64,000 nucleotides of DNA from Bacteroidota bacterium (GTDB taxonomy: Bacteria; Bacteroidota; Bacteroidia; Chitinophagales; Chitinophagaceae), in contig JADJQP010000004.1 in the NCBI GenBank assembly GCA_016712665.1, positions 1 through 64,000 of the forward strand. The letters run 5' to 3'. Shown here one piece after another: positions 1-9,695 of this stretch; position 1 is the stretch's first letter, and every line of letters starts with the position of its first letter. A model generated the notes under the pieces. That model was not told the origin of the DNA. It ran no database searches and saw nothing but the letters and a program-made list of their open reading frames with translations. The position numbers and the translations under genes were made by a program.

Positions 1-245
1 TTGATCAATTTGTCTTTATATTCAAAACTCATTACGGAAGTTGCCACCGAGATTCCTCTTTGTTTCTCGATTTCCATAAAATCGGAGGTAGCATGCTTTT
101 TAATTTTATTGGACTTCACTGCACCTGCCGTTTGAATGGCACCTCCAAAAAGCAGGAACTTTTCCGTAAGGGTGGTTTTACCGGCATCAGGATGCGAAAT
201 AATGGCAAAGGTTTTTCGCGTTTCTATTTCTTGAATATATTTCAT
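1..245 (-). CDS. prfC: Peptide chain release factor 3 (RF3), N-terminal part
   Basis: The first 81 codons of RF3, running off the left edge of the window. RF3 is the translational GTPase that recycles RF1/RF2 from the ribosome after termination. The reading frame opens [20 protein letters not shown], followed by the P-loop ([10 protein letters not shown]), the [14 protein letters not shown] segment and the [10 protein letters not shown] switch region. This order and wording separate RF3 from EF-G and EF-Tu. The ATG at 243-245 is the only sensible start, because the [14 protein letters not shown] block begins nine codons in, as in the family. A promoter -7 element lies just upstream. The C-terminal domains are outside the window. 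Confidence 0.93.
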   Translation of the reverse strand, partial: MKYIQEIETRKTFAIISHPDAGKTTLTEKFLLFGGAIQTAGAVKSNKIKKHATSDFMEIEKQRGISVATSVMSFEYKDKLI

Positions 246-255
246 AAAAAGTGCG

Positions 256-263
256 CAAAGGTA
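256..263 (-). promoter_or_regulatory. Candidate -7 element for prfC (TACCTTTG)
   Basis: Matches the Bacteroidota sigma-ABfr -7 consensus TAnnTTTG exactly, 10 nt upstream of the prfC ATG on the minus strand. No convincing -33 TTTG was seen. Confidence 0.5.
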
Positions 264-431
264 AGCAAAAGAAATGAGCAACTAAATTCAAAAATAATCG
301 AATTTACGCACTCCAAAAATATTGCATTTGGATACATGCCTGTATCAAGTGAAAGAGCAACCTATAATAAAATACACCTTTCAGGGTAGTAACGACCCAT
401 TAAATAAGAGTACTTTTGAAAAAAATACAAA

Positions 432-1704
432 ATGAAACAGTACCTTTTTTTAATCCTGATTGCGTTTACTGCTTACACCGGCAAAGCTCAATTGAAAATG
501 ATAGCCAAAAGCACCTATGCCTATAACGGAGTAAATTTCTTTCTTCAAGATACCAGTGTCTACTTCAACAATCCCGCAAATACCAATCCGGTGCACGAAG
601 ATTTTGTGGAGGCATACAATTATGCAATTTATGATTCATCTCATTACTACTATTTTAATCAAGCAACCCAACAATTGGATTTCATTACCAGAAGTCTCGT
701 AACCTTTGATGCCGGCTTTGCACATCAAACCCTAGCCACCCTCATATAATTATACGAATAATATCAATGATACCAAAGATGATTATACCAATTTTTACAC
801 AGGCAACAATTTAGACTCACAATACTTTGAGCACACAATCATCTCGCCACTGAGTACTATTTTTTATTCGAAAAATTATCTACATTATACGATCGGCAAT
901 AACAATGACACTACATGGTATGTTAGTTTCCAAAATGGAAATTATTTCAAAACCACTAAATATGTGTATACATACAACGCGCAAAATTTAATTGATGAAA
1001 CATTTGTGTCTGAAAGCACCGATTCACTTACCTATGTAAATAAAATCCGATCTAAAAATTATTATAACCTTGCTAACAATATCGATAGTATTGTTACGTT
1101 CTTTTGGCAAAATGGCAACTGGTATAAATACAAAAAAGATTTGTATGAATACAACGGCAATAATATGATAACTTCCAAAGAAGTATTGAGCTTTAACCTT
1201 GCGACGCAGTTATACATTCCATCTGGTAGAAGACAGTACGCAAGAAGCAACGGCACCTTACTAGATTCCACCTATCATCAGTCCTATGATCAAATAGCGC
1301 TACACTATGATACGCTTAACAAATATGGCTTTGTGCATACCAATGGATTACTCATTCGCTCACATGCCTATACGTTTAATACAGGTACCAACTTATGGGA
1401 GCCTACACAAGGTGTTTCGGTAATCAACTACTATTATAATTACTTGCCAAATGCAACAAGCAATATTTCTGCGAAATCGAATGATTTCTTTTTATATCCA
1501 AATCCCTGCGAAACCTACTTACACATTCAAGGTGATTTGGTTGGCGCAAAATTCGCTATATATTCAGTGGATGGAAAATTCATACAATCCGGCATCGTTG
1601 GCACAAATCGGCAAATCTTTGTACAAACGCTCCCTGAAGGAAACTACTTTTTCAGAAGTGAAAAGGATGGAAAAAGGATACAGGAAATATTTCTTAAGCA
1701 ATAA
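432..1704 (+). CDS. Secreted T9SS cargo protein of unknown function, frame broken once
   Basis: Starts with a signal peptide (MKQYLFLILIAFTAYTGKAQ) at 432. The first frame stops at 749, and the same protein clearly continues in another frame from about 737 to 1704, so one base has been lost or gained around 730-740, near a CCC run. The body has YD-like segments (YTYNAQNLIDE, YEYNGNNMITS) of the kind found in Bacteroidota RHS-like surface proteins. The last ~75 residues are a T9SS type A sorting domain (FLYPNPCETYLHIQG ... LPEGNYFFRSEKDGKRIQ). Expected location is the cell surface or medium. No enzymatic motif was recognised. A -7-like TACTTTTG lies at 411-418. Confidence 0.75.
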
Positions 1705-2065
1705 AGAAATACATTTGATATCTCATTTCACAACAAGAAACTTGCCTCAACAGAATAGCGCTTTCCGTTTATAATTTTAGCGAATACTTCATCCTGATAA
1801 TATCCAATAGACCGCAGCCTTTTAAATGAGCAGGCTTAAAATACATACTTTTCTGTGGAGTTTATCGCGATACTTCATAAGGTATTTAAGAAAAAGATTC
1901 AATTCAGGTGTCCATCAAATTTCAGAATCCAGTCAAGAAACGATTCCATTGTTGGAACCATTTTAGGTCTCTTCTATTAACCATATTTTCTATGAATATC
2001 CAAGAATTCAATAGCCCAAATGCCCAATATTTAAAAAGGGCACAAACTCATTTATGACCTAAACT

Positions 2066-2107
2066 ACCCTGTTTGTAAACTAAGTCACCCTGTTTGTAAA
2101 CTAAGTC
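2066..2107. repeat. Two perfect 21-bp tandem copies in a gene-free stretch
   Basis: Two identical head-to-tail copies, 2066-2086 and 2087-2107, each beginning accctgtttgtaaacta. They lie in the 1705-2207 stretch, which otherwise shows no convincing gene, RNA or terminator. Most of that stretch looks like eroded non-coding sequence. Confidence 0.8.
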
Positions 2108-2207
2108 CCCATCCTTGCCCCTTGTCTCTTGTACGATTCTTTGACATCTCTTAAGTTTGTACTGAAAAAACTATTTATTAAGGTCAAAAAAATAAACTAC
2201 TACTCTT

Positions 2208-2935
2208 ATGACACTTGTTACCCAAACCGGACATTATTCCAATATTTCCAACTTTGAGAAAGCAATTGCGATCTGTTCTAATTTCAGAGAAAATTTTGCG
2301 CCGTGTAATGTGCAAATTAAAATTTCTAATATGATGCAAAAATGGCATACTGTAATTGCTGCAGAAACCCAGCTTCAAAATCTACGTGATGAAAATCGAA
2401 TTCTGGTTAATAAGCGAGAAAATATTTTTAAGGCATTGGGAAAAAAGATTACGATGGTTCTAGGCTTGGTAGACAGTCTTCCAGAAAGTACCGCCTTCAA
2501 AAAGAAGTGAAAATATTGGCCAACAAAATACGTGGATTTAAAATGTCGGGATTCCGTTTTGAAAATGGTATTTCACATATTGACGATTTCGACTTACCTC
2601 AATTAAGTTTTGCGCAACGTGCCGACAATTTTCAAAAACTGATATGCTTACTATCTACTTCTGCCTTATATACTCCAAATGAAGAAAAATTGCAGTTAGC
2701 GTATTTACAAAATGAGTTAACAGAAATGCACGTCTTAAACGACACAATAGCCAACAGTACAGCATCCATTGCAGAGGCACGCTTGCATCGCGATCATATT
2801 CTTTATAATGAAACCGATGGATTACTTTCTATGATGAAGGCCTGCAAAAGTTATGTCAAAGGCCTGTATGGTGCCAGTTCGGAGGAGTACCGTTCCTTAA
2901 GTGTTTTAAAATTCAGAATGAAATCGCAAAAATAA
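2208..2935 (+). CDS. Bacteroidota-specific protein of unknown function, frame broken once
   Basis: Two adjoining frames make one ~241-residue protein. The first (2208-2510) ends in STAFKKK; the second picks up as KEVKILANKIRGFK. The frames join by a one-base change in the A5 run at 2499-2503. The C-terminal half carries the family signature I recall from many Flavobacteriia and Chitinophagia proteins: a LSFAQRADNFQKLICLL segment, LYTPNEEKLQLAYLQ, then a KSYVKGLYGASSEEYRSLSVLKFR ending. No function is known to me for this family. A separate GTG-started second gene is possible but unlikely, because the family is normally a single chain of this total length. Confidence 0.7.
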
Positions 2936-3144
2936 GGTATGAGGCTTATTGTGACTAGTTCTACAACCTATCCTCGCCTCGTAGCTGTATTCTTTTGCCT
3001 GTCTGCCACAGGCAGGCTTTCAGCAAACTTAATGGAATCACCATAAAAAATCGACATTAAATACACTCTTTATTTTTACTATTAGTTGGTGTACCACCAA
3101 ACAAATAATGAATGAGCAATGGTCCGGTTGTGAAACCAACCACT

Positions 3145-3205
3145 GGGAAAAAGCTATTCACCTTTTACTATCTTTCCCCGCTCGCGCGAGTATCCCATAA
3201 GCAGT
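3145..3205. repeat. Left boundary repeat of the transposase zone
   Basis: Positions 3145-3172 (28 bp, starting gggaaaaagctattcacc) are repeated exactly and in the same orientation at 5172-5199. Directly right of it, 3176-3205 (ccccgctcgcgcgagtat... ending in ataagcagt) matches the reverse complement of about 5146-5175. The site contains the perfect palindrome ctcgcgcgag. Together the two boundaries enclose the RAYT gene and the IS110 remnant. Confidence 0.75.
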
Positions 3206-3215
3206 TTGGCTGGCG

Positions 3216-3240
3216 CGGGTTTGCAACCCGTGCCCATATC
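3216..3240. repeat. REP-like palindrome next to the RAYT gene
   Basis: A hairpin (cgggtt, loop tgc, aacccg) just downstream of the transposase gene. Read on the minus strand it gives gggcacgggttgcaaac, matching the sequence on the other side of the gene at about 3867-3887 (ggcacgggtcgcagac). Confidence 0.6.
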
Positions 3241-3249
3241 GTTTATCTT

Positions 3250-3810
3250 TCATTTTGTAATAAATACAATTTCAAGTAGCCCACAATTTTTGTCATAATA
3301 GTAATCTCTTGCACTGCTATATAAATATTCCTCTGCTTTGTCTACATAACCCTCCACAACAGAATTGTTGTGTAAATATACCAATTTCTGATGTATTACT
3401 TCCTTACTCCAAATTTCAATCGGATGGTTATCCTGCCGACCAAATTGAAAGTCTTTATTCCCACTGTTCTTTTTACCTGCTCTGCCGAATAATTCTAACA
3501 TCCACTCTTTTCGGCTCTCACCCGCATTTTCAGATATACTCTTAAACATTACCTTGCTTGTGTGTTTCTTAAAGTCACGAATGATATCCGCAAGCAGGTA
3601 ACCTTCTTTAGCACGGGCAATTAAATGAACATGGTTCGTCATGATACACCATGCAAATAACTCCAACCCTTTTCCCCTCTGGCAGTATTTCAGATTCTCC
3701 ACTAATACATCTTTGTAACTTCTTCTAGTAAAAACATCTATCCAGCCCACCGTAGAAAAACTGATAAAATAGCAGCCATCTTTATTCTTAAACGTATACT
3801 TTGTACTCAT
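3250..3810 (-). CDS. REP-associated tyrosine transposase (RAYT, Y1/IS200-like)
   Basis: A 186-residue single-strand DNA transposase of the TnpA-REP type. It shows the HUH metal site as MTNHVHLIARA, the early CYFISFSTVGWIDVF strand typical of this family, a later helix with the candidate nucleophilic tyrosine (YLHNNSVVEGYV), and the closing EYLYSSARDYY block. The start at 3808-3810 (MSTKYTFKN) fits the family; the longer frame to 3909 adds unrelated residues. Members normally act on REP palindromes rather than mobilising themselves, and REP-like sequences flank this gene on both sides. The frame is intact, so it may be active. Confidence 0.88.
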   Translation of the reverse strand: MSTKYTFKNKDGCYFISFSTVGWIDVFTRRSYKDVLVENLKYCQRGKGLELFAWCIMTNHVHLIARAKEGYLLADIIRDFKKHTSKVMFKSISENAGESRKEWMLELFGRAGKKNSGNKDFQFGRQDNHPIEIWSKEVIHQKLVYLHNNSVVEGYVDKAEEYLYSSARDYYYDKNCGLLEIVFITK

Positions 3811-3866
3811 TTGATTTTGTAATTCAAATATAAAACTCTTTTTGCACAAAATTAGGCACAGGTCCA

Positions 3867-3887
3867 TATAGGCACGGGTCGCAGACG
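3867..3887. repeat. REP-like sequence upstream of the RAYT gene
   Basis: Contains ggcacgggtcgca, an imperfect inverted copy of the REP-like palindrome at 3216-3240. The two copies therefore bracket the transposase gene. Confidence 0.55.
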
Positions 3888-4104
3888 CCGCCGTTACTTT
3901 GATTTTCAAATAAAATTTATTAATTTTTCCAAAGGAAAGCAGAGGTGAACTATCAGACCCGCAAAGCTTTTAGGCTCATCTGGCGCATTAGTCCTCTGCC
4001 TGCCCTTTGAAACGGATGGAAGTATCAAATAGAATGTTAGACATCAAGGTCTATTAACGGCTTTAATAATTCCTTCCTTATTTATTGGTCTTAAAAACAA
4101 AAGT

Positions 4105-5111
4105 ATGAAAAATTCAAAATTGTCATCGGAATTGACATTTCAAAAAACAAATTAGATGTTTGCATTATAGAAGATCCGACTTCTAAGCAACGTAATTATT
4201 TTATTGTCAGCAATGACAAAAAAAGGTATTGACGATATTTTCAAAGAATTGAAAAAAAGTATAAAGTGTCGGATAGTGAATTAGTATTTTGTTTTGAAAA
4301 CACCGGAGTGTATGGAATGCATTTATGTTATGCCCTTCAGCAAAGAAATGTAAGCTACTCAATGGTGCCCGGCTATTGAAATAAAACGAGCTAGAGGACT
4401 TACCAGAGGCAAGAGTGACAAGACAGATTCATTGGACATTGCATTATATGCCATCACACACGAACACAAATTATCCTACAGAAAATTGCCTGAGTACGAT
4501 TTGATGAAACTTAGACTATTACTGACAGAGAGAAAAATTAATCAAGTCAATTTCACTTTTTGACTCTACAAAAGAGAACGAGGATTTTTACCAAAGAAAT
4601 CACAAAGGAATATTTTGAAAATCAATAAGCAAACAATTATCGCATTGAAAAAGCAACTGCTTGCTGTAGAAAAAAATATTCTTACTATCATTAAGGAAAA
4701 TGAAACGATAAAGCAACAATATGCCTTGGCAACAAGTGTGCCTGGTGTAGGACAACAAACTGCCATCAACCTTCTTGTAGCAACAAGATGTTTTCCACAT
4801 TTGAAAACTGGCGGCAGCTGGCATGCTATGCAGGGGTAGCTCCTTTTAAATATGCATCAGGCACAAACGTACATGGCAAAACTAAAGTGAGCCACATGGC
4901 AAATAAGAAATTAAAATCTCTATTAAATATGGCTGCTCTATCGGCAAAGAAACATGACAAACAATTGAAAGAATATTACGAACGAAAAATACGGGAAGGT
5001 AAAAATGGAATGTCTGTGATGAATGCTTTGAGATGCAAAATTATTAGTAGAGTATTTGCCGCCATCAAAAGAGAAACACCTTATGTAGATTTTTTAAAAT
5101 ATTCTACCTAA
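4105..5111 (+). pseudogene. IS110-family transposase (DEDD recombinase), decayed
   Basis: Reassembling three frames gives an almost full IS110-type recombinase. The start at 4105 needs one extra A to read on as IVIGIDISKNKLDVCII (first catalytic Asp). FCFENTGVYG carries the Glu, and RGKSDKTDSLDIALYA the two later Asp residues. The C-terminal Tnp_20 domain contains SVPGVGQQTAINLL and NWRQLACYAGVAPFKYASG, with the candidate serine. Lesions are seen near 4115, 4220, 4370, 4550 and 4800, so it cannot make protein. A ctggcgcatt / aatgcgccag inverted pair (3980-3989 and 5133-5142) may mark its ends. IS110 elements encode a bridge RNA in a non-coding end; 3990-4104 is where one could lie here, but I could not recognise its loops. 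Confidence 0.85.
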
Positions 5112-5143
5112 TTTGTTTGGAAATTGACATAGAATGCGCCAGC

Positions 5144-5199
5144 TACTGCTTAAAATACACTCGCGCTAGCGGGGAAAAAGCTATTCACCTTTTACTATC
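5144..5199. repeat. Right boundary repeat of the transposase zone
   Basis: 5172-5199 is the exact direct copy of 3145-3172, and about 5146-5175 is the inverted partner of 3176-3205. The remaining stretch 5200-5468 shows no gene, RNA or clear hairpin. Confidence 0.75.
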
Positions 5200-5468
5200 A
5201 TTCACCAACCGAGGTTATATCTAGCTTTGACAGTAATAATTGGCAGAGAGCGACTGCTTTTTTTCTGAGGTTAAAAATAATCCTTTTCATAACGCCATTT
5301 TACTAAGGCCGCCTAAATGCAGTACTAGCTTTGCAATAGGTATTTAAATTAAGTTTAAAACACTACTAGTTTCATCTAATACCGTCACCATTTTATTTCT
5401 TACCGCGCTCATTTGATTACTAGCAAATAATTTCCTACTTTTATACGGTCAAAGTTTGCTATTTCAGT

Positions 5469-7154
5469 ATGAAATATCTTTTATTGCTTTTCTTGTTTCC
5501 CCTGCAGGCGATTGCCCAGTATAATTTTTACTATGGCAATATCCATTCACATACCGAATATTCGGATGGAAATAAAGATAGTTTAGTCAGTGGTGTCAGC
5601 ACCCCGGCAGGAAGCTATTCCTATGCCAAGAATAGTTATCATATCGACTTTTGGGGCATCTCTGAGCACAACCACTACAATGCTAATAATAACCCGGGTA
5701 TGTTGTTGCCTCGGTATGCTGCAGGTCTTTACCAAGCCGATACCTCAAATGCAAACGGTTTGTTTGTAGCAATGTATGGACTTGAATTTGGCACCATTTC
5801 GCAAGGCGGTCATGTGGTAGCTTATGGCAGTCCCGGTCTATTAGGTTGGGAAGATGTCAACGGAGGTCCCAATTACGATACCTATTGCCCTCTTAATGAC
5901 TTTAACAGCTTCTGGAGCCTTTTCAATTCCTATCCAAACGCTTTTGTAACACTAGCTCATCCGCAGACACATGATTATAATGAGTTAATCGATAGCGCCG
6001 CGTTTAACCCTACTGCCGACAGTATCATAGTAGGTAGCGCCGTACGAAGTGGGGATGCCTTTAGTACCACCACCAACTATACCGACCCACCGGCAAATTC
6101 CTATGAGTTCCGATTCAGAAAATGTTTGGCATGGGGCTATCATGTAGCGCCCTCCATTGACCACGATAATCATTACACCACCTTTGGAAGAACCGTACAA
6201 GGAAGAACGGTAGTGCTGGCTACTACCTTGCATAGAGATAGTATTATTGCCGCCTACAGAGCCCGGCGTTTTTATGCTTCTGACGATTGGAATTCGGAGG
6301 TTCATTATACCGTAAATGGACATCCAATGGGTAGCAACATTAGCACCAATGTCAACCCCACTATTTCGGTAGTAGTAAATGACCTCGATGTGGGTGATGA
6401 AGTGGCGATGATCGATTTGTATTATGGAGTACCCGGAAGCGGAGTCCTCTCTAACTTGTTGACATCCGCAGTAGCCAATACCAATTCATTGACCTTCACC
6501 CACCCATGTTTACCGGGTGACCACTTCTATTACTACGCTAAAATCACACAACTCGATGGTGATATTATGTGGACTGCCCCCATTTGGGTGCAGCGAGAAG
6601 GCGTCCCTCTTGCAATCTTGCTATCAAATCTTAATGCCGAAGTTAAGGATGATAATGTGGCATTAGAATGGACGGTAGAAAACGCTACTGATATTGAGTC
6701 CATGCATTTGGAACACTCACTGAATGGTATTGATTTTTTCACCTTACAAACCTATCCGTTAGAATCGCTTCACCAAAAGCAATTTTCTTTTTTGCATAGG
6801 CAACCTGAAAATAAGGTAAACTATTATCGCATTCGCGTTAACGATCACAATCAAAAAATAAGTTATTCCAATATTGCCACAGCCTTGTTGTCCAATACCA
6901 ATAAGCAATTTACCTTGTATCCAAACCCTGCCTCGGAAACCCTGAACATCCTCTTTCAGTCAAAAAAATTCAATAAAGGTTTGGTTCGAATATATGATGC
7001 CAATGGTAGACAAGTGCATATAGAAAATGTGAACATTGAAACCGGCGAAAATCGTTTTCACATTGATATTTCCTGTTATGCTAAGGGGCTCTTTTATTTT
7101 GTATTGCAGGTAGAAAATGAGCGATTGGTGGACGCCTCTTTTAGCAAACAGTAG
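5469..7154 (+). CDS. Secreted PHP-domain protein with T9SS sorting domain
   Basis: A 561-residue exported protein. The signal peptide (MKYLLLLFLFPLQAIAQ) is followed directly by a PHP-type metal site: NIHSHTEYSDG (HxH plus Asp), WGISEHNHYN, GLEFGTISQGGHVVAYG, VTLAHPQTHDYN and APSIDHDNHY. PHP domains usually hydrolyse phosphoesters with two or three metal ions. Residues from about 370 on form a fibronectin-like module (LEHSLNGIDFFTLQ), and the C-terminus is a T9SS type A domain (FTLYPNPASETLNI). A secreted metal-dependent hydrolase at the cell surface is a fair inference; the substrate is unknown. The gene is intact, unlike several other T9SS cargo genes in the window. Confidence 0.85.
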   Translation: MKYLLLLFLFPLQAIAQYNFYYGNIHSHTEYSDGNKDSLVSGVSTPAGSYSYAKNSYHIDFWGISEHNHYNANNNPGMLLPRYAAGLYQADTSNANGLFVAMYGLEFGTISQGGHVVAYGSPGLLGWEDVNGGPNYDTYCPLNDFNSFWSLFNSYPNAFVTLAHPQTHDYNELIDSAAFNPTADSIIVGSAVRSGDAFSTTTNYTDPPANSYEFRFRKCLAWGYHVAPSIDHDNHYTTFGRTVQGRTVVLATTLHRDSIIAAYRARRFYASDDWNSEVHYTVNGHPMGSNISTNVNPTISVVVNDLDVGDEVAMIDLYYGVPGSGVLSNLLTSAVANTNSLTFTHPCLPGDHFYYYAKITQLDGDIMWTAPIWVQREGVPLAILLSNLNAEVKDDNVALEWTVENATDIESMHLEHSLNGIDFFTLQTYPLESLHQKQFSFLHRQPENKVNYYRIRVNDHNQKISYSNIATALLSNTNKQFTLYPNPASETLNILFQSKKFNKGLVRIYDANGRQVHIENVNIETGENRFHIDISCYAKGLFYFVLQVENERLVDASFSKQ

Positions 7155-7174
7155 GTACATAAACAGTACGATAC

Positions 7175-8163
7175 TTACATTAAGATACCGCCCTCAGCCC
7201 CTATTTTTTCGGGAAGTGGACTAAGCTTCAATAATTCATACAAATCAATCTCCACCCCTCTGCACAGAGAGGTCATTGGAATATCTGTAATAAAATTCTC
7301 AAATGGATCTTCGCTATAAGCTCCCACTAATTCGATGGTAATATACAACCATGAGATCAAGGCATTCAAAATTACCACCACTCCATAATTTAGAAGGAAA
7401 TAATGTTTGTAAATATCCAAAATACCGAACGGCAAAATCAAAATAAATATGACAATAAAGGATTTGCTAAAAAAACCATATTGTCTTGGAAAAGGGGTCG
7501 ATTTGATTCGTTCATTCTTACCTTGGTTTTCGATGCAGGTATCGATACTTTTAAGCATATCCATCAATCGAAATTCATCAATGACCTTTTGTTCGTGCAA
7601 TCGCTTCAGGTGGGCCGACTGCAAAAATAAAATCTGCAAGGCCTTATTAGACAAGGTGCTTATTTCTTCATATTCCGTCTTGCTCAATTTTGAAGCCACA
7701 TCCTGAATCCATTGTTTCGTTGCCCGGTTCGCCAAAATAATATTTTCGGGTGGTTCGACTATATTTTCTACTATGTGCATTGCGCATCCTGAGTTGCAAA
7801 CGATGTGCATTTAGGTAAGCAATTTGTCTGTCAATAATCACTTTAATTTCTGTCAAGCGCCTTGTTGAGCAATACCACAGCTTGATTGCCAAGTATTCGG
7901 GAAGACACTAGCAAGGCGCCCCAATTTTTGCGCGCTTCCCATGTACGGTCATACGACTGTCCATTTTTAAAACTAGCATAAATGGCCACAGCAACCCCAA
8001 TGGGACCAATTAGCGCAAAGGGAATATGCATTTGTACATTCTTTACACTGAGTAAATAATGGTGCAAAAAACACAGTGCCACGCCATAGAGAATAAAGAA
8101 AAAAATATTTTTCCAACCAAACCGCCAAATAACCTCAAAAGGGACATTGCGATAGATATACAT
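7175..8163 (-). pseudogene. Bestrophin-like (UPF0187) channel protein, frameshifted twice
   Basis: Three successive minus-strand frames (8163-7843, 7892-7668, 7810-7175) add up to a ~325-residue bestrophin-family membrane protein. The N-terminal part has the typical IPFALIGPIGVAVAIYASFKNGQSYDR then WEARKNWGALLVSSR. The middle continues TEIKVIIDRQIAYLNAHRLQLR in a second frame. The rest, with two membrane segments (SKSFIVIFILILPFGIL and YGVVVILNALISWLYITIEL) and the DPFENFITDIPMTSLCRGVEIDLYELL ending, is in the third. Breaks lie near 7855 and 7790. Family members form homopentameric ion channels. Two sequence errors or a real pseudogene are both possible. Confidence 0.8.
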
Positions 8164-8348
8164 AACAATTGCTTTTAATTGAATACAAGTTTACAAAAAA
8201 AAATTGCCTTATTCTAGCTAATAGCCATTCTCCTATGAATAGAGTCCGTTCCTTACCACATGCACTGATACTCTTTTCAATCCGTATTCGTTTCTATTGC
8301 AATAGAATCCATTCGTTTGGATCCGTTAAAAATTAATATTGGTACAAA

Positions 8349-9413
8349 CTATGACGAGTGTCCTTGCTCCTCATGTATCACATCAAGTCGAGGTCGTAGT
8401 CTGCCTTGTCGTGATTTATTAAAAATCATCTGGCCCTTGTCGATTCCTTTTCGAATTTGTGCTTGCACTTCTTGTGGCAAAGCCAACACATCTTTGCATT
8501 GGCTACTGCAACACCCATTCATAGTGTCGGCACATGCATCGCATTGAATAAATAATAAATGACAAGCCTCATTTTTACAATTGGTATGCGCATCGGCAGG
8601 TTTCCCACATTGGTGACATTTGGCAATCACATCCTCTGTAATACGCTCACCAAGTCGTTCATCAAAAACAAAGTTTTTTCCGATAAACTTAATAGGCAGT
8701 CCCTGCTCTTTTGCTTTGCGGGTATAATGAATAATACCTCCTTCTACATGATACACATTGCGAAATCCATTATGCAACATATAGGCACTTGCTTTTTCGC
8801 AACGGATACCACCGGTGCAATACATGACAATATGTTTGTCTTTTTCATGTTGGAGCATCTCAACTGCCATTGGCAATTGTTCGCGAAAGGTATCAGAAGG
8901 AATTTCAATGGCATTTTCGAAATGCCCTACTTCATATTCATAATGATTTCGCATATCGACTACCACCACATCCTCCCTACCGGTCAGTTGGTTATAATCC
9001 TCTGCATTCAAGTACTTCCCGGTTTTACTTGCGTCAAAAGAACGATCGTCAAGACCATCGGCTACAATTTTTTCTCTTACTTTAATTTTTAGGACAAAAA
9101 AAGATTTCCCGTCATCATCCACTGCGATATTTTTTCGCAAATTTACAAATTCAGGCTGCGCATCCATAAAGGTGTTAAACCCCTGCATTTGATCTTCCGG
9201 CACACTGATTTGCGCGTTGATACCTTCGTGGGCGATGTAAATACGTCCAAAAATATTCAAGGCCGTAAAGGCCTGATACATCTGATCGCGATAGGTCTGT
9301 GGATCGTCCACTTTAAAATACTTGTAAAATGAAATGGTAACCCGTTTAAATGTTTCATTCAACATTTTCTCCCGCAACTCTTTATGCGAGATTCGATTGT
9401 GTAATACTGCCAT
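8349..9413 (-). CDS. trhO: tRNA uridine(34) hydroxylase TrhO (rhodanese family)
   Basis: A 354-residue protein of the YceA/TrhO family, which adds the hydroxyl of 5-hydroxyuridine at tRNA position 34. The N-terminal acylphosphatase-like domain contains [18 protein letters not shown]. The rhodanese domain begins near [17 protein letters not shown] and has the catalytic cysteine in [15 protein letters not shown]-terminal cysteine cluster follows ([27 protein letters not shown]), probably structural zinc. Length and domain order match the family. A -7 element is at 9463-9470. The gene appears intact and single. Confidence 0.95.
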   Translation of the reverse strand: MAVLHNRISHKELREKMLNETFKRVTISFYKYFKVDDPQTYRDQMYQAFTALNIFGRIYIAHEGINAQISVPEDQMQGFNTFMDAQPEFVNLRKNIAVDDDGKSFFVLKIKVREKIVADGLDDRSFDASKTGKYLNAEDYNQLTGREDVVVVDMRNHYEYEVGHFENAIEIPSDTFREQLPMAVEMLQHEKDKHIVMYCTGGIRCEKASAYMLHNGFRNVYHVEGGIIHYTRKAKEQGLPIKFIGKNFVFDERLGERITEDVIAKCHQCGKPADAHTNCKNEACHLLFIQCDACADTMNGCCSSQCKDVLALPQEVQAQIRKGIDKGQMIFNKSRQGRLRPRLDVIHEEQGHSS

Positions 9414-9462
9414 AAAATTAATTTTAAGGACGCTGATAAGGCGAACAAAATTTATAATGCTG

Positions 9463-9470
9463 CAAAGATA
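9463..9470 (-). promoter_or_regulatory. Candidate -7 element for trhO (TATCTTTG)
   Basis: Exact TAnnTTTG match 49 nt upstream of the trhO start on the minus strand. Confidence 0.4.
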
Positions 9471-9560
9471 TACGAAAAAAGTTATTCAAACAATGAAGTT
9501 GGTACTTCTACTTAACAGCATACTAAGTACTGCCTAACATTTCTAATATCAACCTGCTTC

Positions 9561-9690
9561 CGCCATGCAGGAAATTCCCACATCTTGGAATCCTCAAATT
9601 TTCAAATCCACATATCTTCAAATTTTCACTGTCTGACGCCATGCAGGAAATCCCCATATCTTCAAATTTTCAACTTCCCTAATTTTCAAA
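9561..9690. repeat. Degenerate octamer-type repeat with a 76-bp-spaced duplicate
   Basis: The block starting cgccatgcaggaaa occurs at 9561 and again at 9637. Between and after are several copies of tcttcaaattttca-like text. On the other strand this is the same gatttga(a/g) octamer family seen as a long run at 58881-59035. Confidence 0.65.
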
Positions 9691-9695
9691 TAAAA

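Noticed and set aside
60..389. A 109-codon frame on the plus strand
   Set aside because: It overlaps prfC antisense and its promoter, and has no recognisable protein features.
8559..9092. A 177-codon frame on the plus strand
   Set aside because: It lies wholly antisense to trhO, which is a clear conserved gene.
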